From Minisyncoccota bacterium (GTDB lineage Bacteria > Patescibacteriota > Minisyncoccia > Phycocordibacterales > UBA9973): a DNA stretch of 8,513 nt. This document shows positions 7,501 to 8,513 of this stretch, in pieces. The stretch covers positions 7,602 through 16,114 of the forward strand of contig JAGOOL010000011.1 of NCBI GenBank assembly GCA_017992485.1. The letters are read 5' to 3'. The notes under the pieces are model-generated. The model saw only the letters and a program-made list of their open reading frames with translations. It was not told the DNA's origin and did not search any database. Every line of letters starts with the position of its first letter. The first letter of the stretch is position 1. The translations under genes were made by a program, and so were the position numbers.

Positions 7501-8050
7501 AAAAAATAGTGCCACACAGCAGCAGCCAAATCAATACAGCAACCTCGGCGGTGTCGACGATAATCGAAAGATTAATTCAACTGCGCCGATCAATATCAGC
7601 AACAGCAAGATCAATATCAACACTACTGGCGGCGTAGCAGCAAATAGTAATAATTCTCAGGGAAACTACAGTCGCTCACAAGCTGGATTCAATCGTCAAA
7701 ATAATCAGCCAGAAAATAGACCTATCGGATTCCAGTTTGGAGGAAATGCGGCAAATGAAAAAGCTAAGGTCGCAAGTTCTATCGGAAAAGAAGCACCACT
7801 CGCAAACCCTACTGCGCCCGAACAAACAGCGTCAACACAAACAACAGCAGAAAGAAAACCAATCGGTGGATTCTTTGGAAACAGAGAAGCTGCACAAACA
7901 ACAAACAAATTCGAGCAAAAAACATTTGAACGAAGACCACTCCAAACTAATCAACAACCATCAGCTGCGCCACGACCAGCACCAGCCGCAAGCTCAGCGC
8001 CAACGCCGCCCGTAGCAAACAAAGCACCGACGCCACCACCAACAAAATAA
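4520..8050 (+). CDS. VirB6/TrbL-like polytopic membrane protein with exported N-terminal region and long disordered tail
   Basis: This 1176-residue protein has a signal peptide at 1-31 (AKA|QT). Residues 32-185 are beta-rich and presumably exported; the stretch near 145-178 resembles the last strands of fibronectin-III-type folds. DSDRNGTIENTSDE at 69-82 resembles an EF-hand loop. A Gly/Asn/Thr linker leads to Cys221 and Cys232. Hydrophobic segments follow at about 236-256, 288-305, 312-333, 411-437, 440-458, 487-507 and 524-539, with a weak Gly/Ala-rich one near 560-580. The block WRIMRDLANIFF at 281-292 and the R-T-IGIWLSMIFAPLAF region at 439-454 fit the VirB6/TrbL-like proteins of CPR bacteria. 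VirB6 is the inner-membrane channel subunit of type IV secretion. The rest is soluble: a charged, partly coiled-coil region at about 645-897, a Gly/Asn/Gln/Ser tract at 898-949, a tail with recurring GF motifs, and a Pro-rich end. Normal VirB6 proteins are about 300 residues. Exact topology cannot be settled by eye. ATG 4529 is an alternative start. The family call is by motif and hydropathy. Confidence 0.85.
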   Translation: MTGMSNKFVKGFFGTALLLSGLLSFTQIAKAQTNPWITGSIEVENTSLNPASNGLRVVTTVKVSPPAIDSDRNGTIENTSDELNAWDWIIGGAGTKTGNNYINNQAFFIDISADQDFDTVLIHHPLDVTANNLRSVQSVNIAPPTDTALNPSTAYFIRIIGLAEGSLGTRVLYTQTFTTQAPGNDLTSTTNGAGTSGNQNVGNGLNTTADEIDPNTGLPECGIISSAKFFGCVGQFMYYVVFVPTSWVMVLAGEIMDFGIGYSISSSSYPVTGHSFVTDGWRIMRDLANIFFIFILIYVAISTILGQDKKKLIGWVILVALIINFSLFLTKVVVDFGNITSRFFYNNISISNPQTATTITGSAGHKSISYGFASTFNPAKLLANAKQSTTINSAGGVIATGMSDEQFAGFYTIFALVGGVVNLVAAFVFFSMAWLFIARTIGIWLSMIFAPLAFLSLTLPDKWNLAGAAGGGAGKYMKFGSWWSNLTSLAVMPAIAMLMIFLILTFLKSNFLGNIPNETTTGQFIGVLLPLIMVSYLLLQTKKTAESMAGDFGGMMSKAGNFVGGAALGLATGGTALLARKTIGAGAAKIAESRWAKNAASKSWAGEKLLKGTRSIGSSSFDARNVKIAGKDLGGVTGFKVGKSDSKGYIKDKEDYEKERSKKKRDFANSLEATAEEKTKMKQLENEAKRKEYYANRAEVDPYTGKIPTPAEAKAAKDKATAEKARLESVYKKGREQYAQRVENGTTLGDMAYKKTKDFVDKNFRKNKEDLEAELSTAEQELNELKKSRVNLRDANNKEIPNSASMKDSNGNIVTQEMIDKAQGKVTDLSYKISRKETGQVGTYANETAEAIRSGTKDKKKAKDGDFQSVVDANEERTKEQMKESEERIKEMMETMMGNQSGGGKQGGGNQGGGGSSGGGGGNQGGGNQGGNQSGNQSGNNQGGGNNPGYYTGTNVGFKPQPKAQAQQSNQPTANAPIGFRPQANANFTGGNYGKNSATQQQPNQYSNLGGVDDNRKINSTAPINISNSKININTTGGVAANSNNSQGNYSRSQAGFNRQNNQPENRPIGFQFGGNAANEKAKVASSIGKEAPLANPTAPEQTASTQTTAERKPIGGFFGNREAAQTTNKFEQKTFERRPLQTNQQPSAAPRPAPAASSAPTPPVANKAPTPPPTK
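7211..7366 (+). repeat. Gly/Asn/Gln/Ser low-complexity coding tract
   Basis: This tract encodes residues 898-949 of the VirB6-like protein, made almost entirely of Gly, Asn, Gln and Ser. Degenerate units of the type GGNQ and GNQSG recur at DNA level as variants of GGAGGxAATCAA. It follows an acidic, Met-rich helix that ends MMETMMGNQ. It is a flexible linker or a phase-separation-prone segment, and such a tract is prone to length change by replication slippage. The reading frame runs through it without interruption. Confidence 0.85.
7385..7879 (+). repeat. Five spaced copies of a GF / PIGF peptide motif in the disordered tail
   Basis: In the tail of the VirB6-like protein, a short motif recurs with variable Asn/Gln/Ala-rich spacers: VGFKPQ (956-961), PIGFRPQ (977-983), AGFNRQ (1055-1060), PIGFQFGG (1068-1075) and PIGGFFGN (1114-1121). 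The coding DNA is not a tandem repeat, and the codons of each copy differ, so the similarity lies in the peptide. Such motifs in disordered regions often dock a partner protein. No partner is identifiable here. Confidence 0.7.
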
Positions 8051-8062
8051 AAGAAAAAACAT

Positions 8063-8513
8063 ATGGATGAAAAAACACAAAAAATAATAAACGAGCACCT
8101 CGAGAAACTTCCTCCATACATTCGCGAATCGCTCAAACATATACCTTGGGCAAATGAGATTTTGCAGATCGGAAAAAAATACGGTATTCACGTTGATCAA
8201 ATGGGAACTCTCCAACTGGAAACAATGATGGTTCTCGTCGGTATTGTTCATCCTGATGAATATCCGAAGAGTCTCCGCCACGAACTCAATCTTCCGGAAG
8301 AAATAGTTAACAATGTTGTCCGTGAAGTTAATGAACGTATCCTCAAAACGATTCGCCAAGAACTCATCGCTTTCATAGAGCAGCAGAGCAATCAGACTGA
8401 AAATATTTTCGAAAAAACGGGTATTGAACTCGACCCAGAAGAAATTCCACCGGCTCAACGAGAGATACAAATCGGTACAACAGTAGCACCAATGGAGCGC
8501 GACATACTCGAAC
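8063..8513 (+). CDS. Predicted cytoplasmic helical protein of unknown function, 3' part missing
   Basis: An ATG 12 bases after the VirB6-like stop opens a frame that runs 150 codons off the end of the window. There is no signal peptide or hydrophobic segment, and the sequence is charged and helix-prone, so it should be cytoplasmic. Features are PPYIRESLKHIPWA at 17-30, KKYGIHVDQMGTLQLET at 38-54, GIVHPDEYP at 60-68, and a helix around VVREVNERILKTIRQEL at 85-101, followed by a Gln-rich stretch and an acidic Pro-containing segment at about 121-133. The spacing of hydrophobic residues and the coding-like codon use support a real gene, and the 158-residue antisense frame over the same DNA is its shadow. 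I cannot name a family. Its position makes it a candidate cytoplasmic partner of the VirB6-like complex, for example one that contacts the soluble tail, but that is inference. The 5' side has only A-rich sequence, with no Shine-Dalgarno. Confidence 0.8.
   Translation, partial: MDEKTQKIINEHLEKLPPYIRESLKHIPWANEILQIGKKYGIHVDQMGTLQLETMMVLVGIVHPDEYPKSLRHELNLPEEIVNNVVREVNERILKTIRQELIAFIEQQSNQTENIFEKTGIELDPEEIPPAQREIQIGTTVAPMERDILE

Noticed and set aside
7224..7637. 137-residue + strand frame in the low-complexity tail region
   Set aside because: Product is Glu/Val-rich nonsense from reading the Gly/Asn/Gln tract out of frame; the in-frame tail continues coherently to the Pro-rich end.
7994..8470. 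158-residue antisense frame across the end of the VirB6-like gene and the 8063 gene
   Set aside because: Low-complexity Cys/Phe/Trp-rich product typical of reverse-strand reading; it spans two well-supported + strand genes and their gap.
1..8513. TGA recoding to glycine, as in Gracilibacteria or Absconditabacteria
   Set aside because: All the long genes are intact under the standard code, no in-frame TGA interrupts them, and tryptophan is encoded by TGG throughout.

Overview
The window looks like a piece of a Candidate Phyla Radiation (Patescibacteria, probably Parcubacteria-type) chromosome. This is inferred from the proteins, not from a marker gene. The large secreted protein carries blocks such as W-INSGFQGSPTFV and KTPG...LADELNE, and a polytopic VirB6/TrbL-like protein contains the block WRIMRDLANIFFIFILIYVA; both look like protein types I associate with type IV secretion-like loci of these small-genome bacteria. 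Genes are densely packed on the + strand, and all five visible stop codons are TAA. TGA is not read through anywhere, so the standard code fits. No gene has a good Shine-Dalgarno sequence.

Layout: (1) 1-651 is the 3' part of rsmA (ksgA), the 16S rRNA dimethyladenosine transferase, a housekeeping gene cut by the window start. (2) 676-1023 encodes a 115-residue secreted Pro/Gly-rich protein with two cysteines. (3) 1024-1926, abutting the previous stop, encodes a 300-residue single-pass membrane protein with a thrombospondin-type-3-like calcium loop just outside the membrane. (4) 1930-4452 encodes an 840-residue secreted protein with ten cysteines in its mature part. (5) 4520-8050 encodes a 1176-residue VirB6/TrbL-like membrane protein. 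It has a signal peptide, an exported beta-rich N-terminal region, a polytopic core, a charged helical region and a long low-complexity tail. (6) 8063 to the window end is the start of a predicted cytoplasmic helical protein of unknown function. The longest intergenic gap is 67 bases (4453-4519), so there is no gene-free stretch of 300 bases.

How the parts may work together (inference): genes 2-6 look like a cell-envelope module built round a VirB6-type channel. It would comprise secreted and anchored surface proteins, a transmembrane core, and a cytoplasmic partner candidate. No VirB4, VirD4 or pilin gene is visible, so a complete type IV system cannot be claimed from this window.

The most distinctive regulatory observation is that exact TATAAT hexamers lie 7, 10 and 12 bases before three start codons. 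This predicts leaderless or nearly leaderless mRNAs. The most distinctive protein observations are a recurring GF / PIGF short motif in the disordered tail of the VirB6-like protein, and an abrupt change of leucine codon choice at the junction between its exported N-terminal region and its membrane core.
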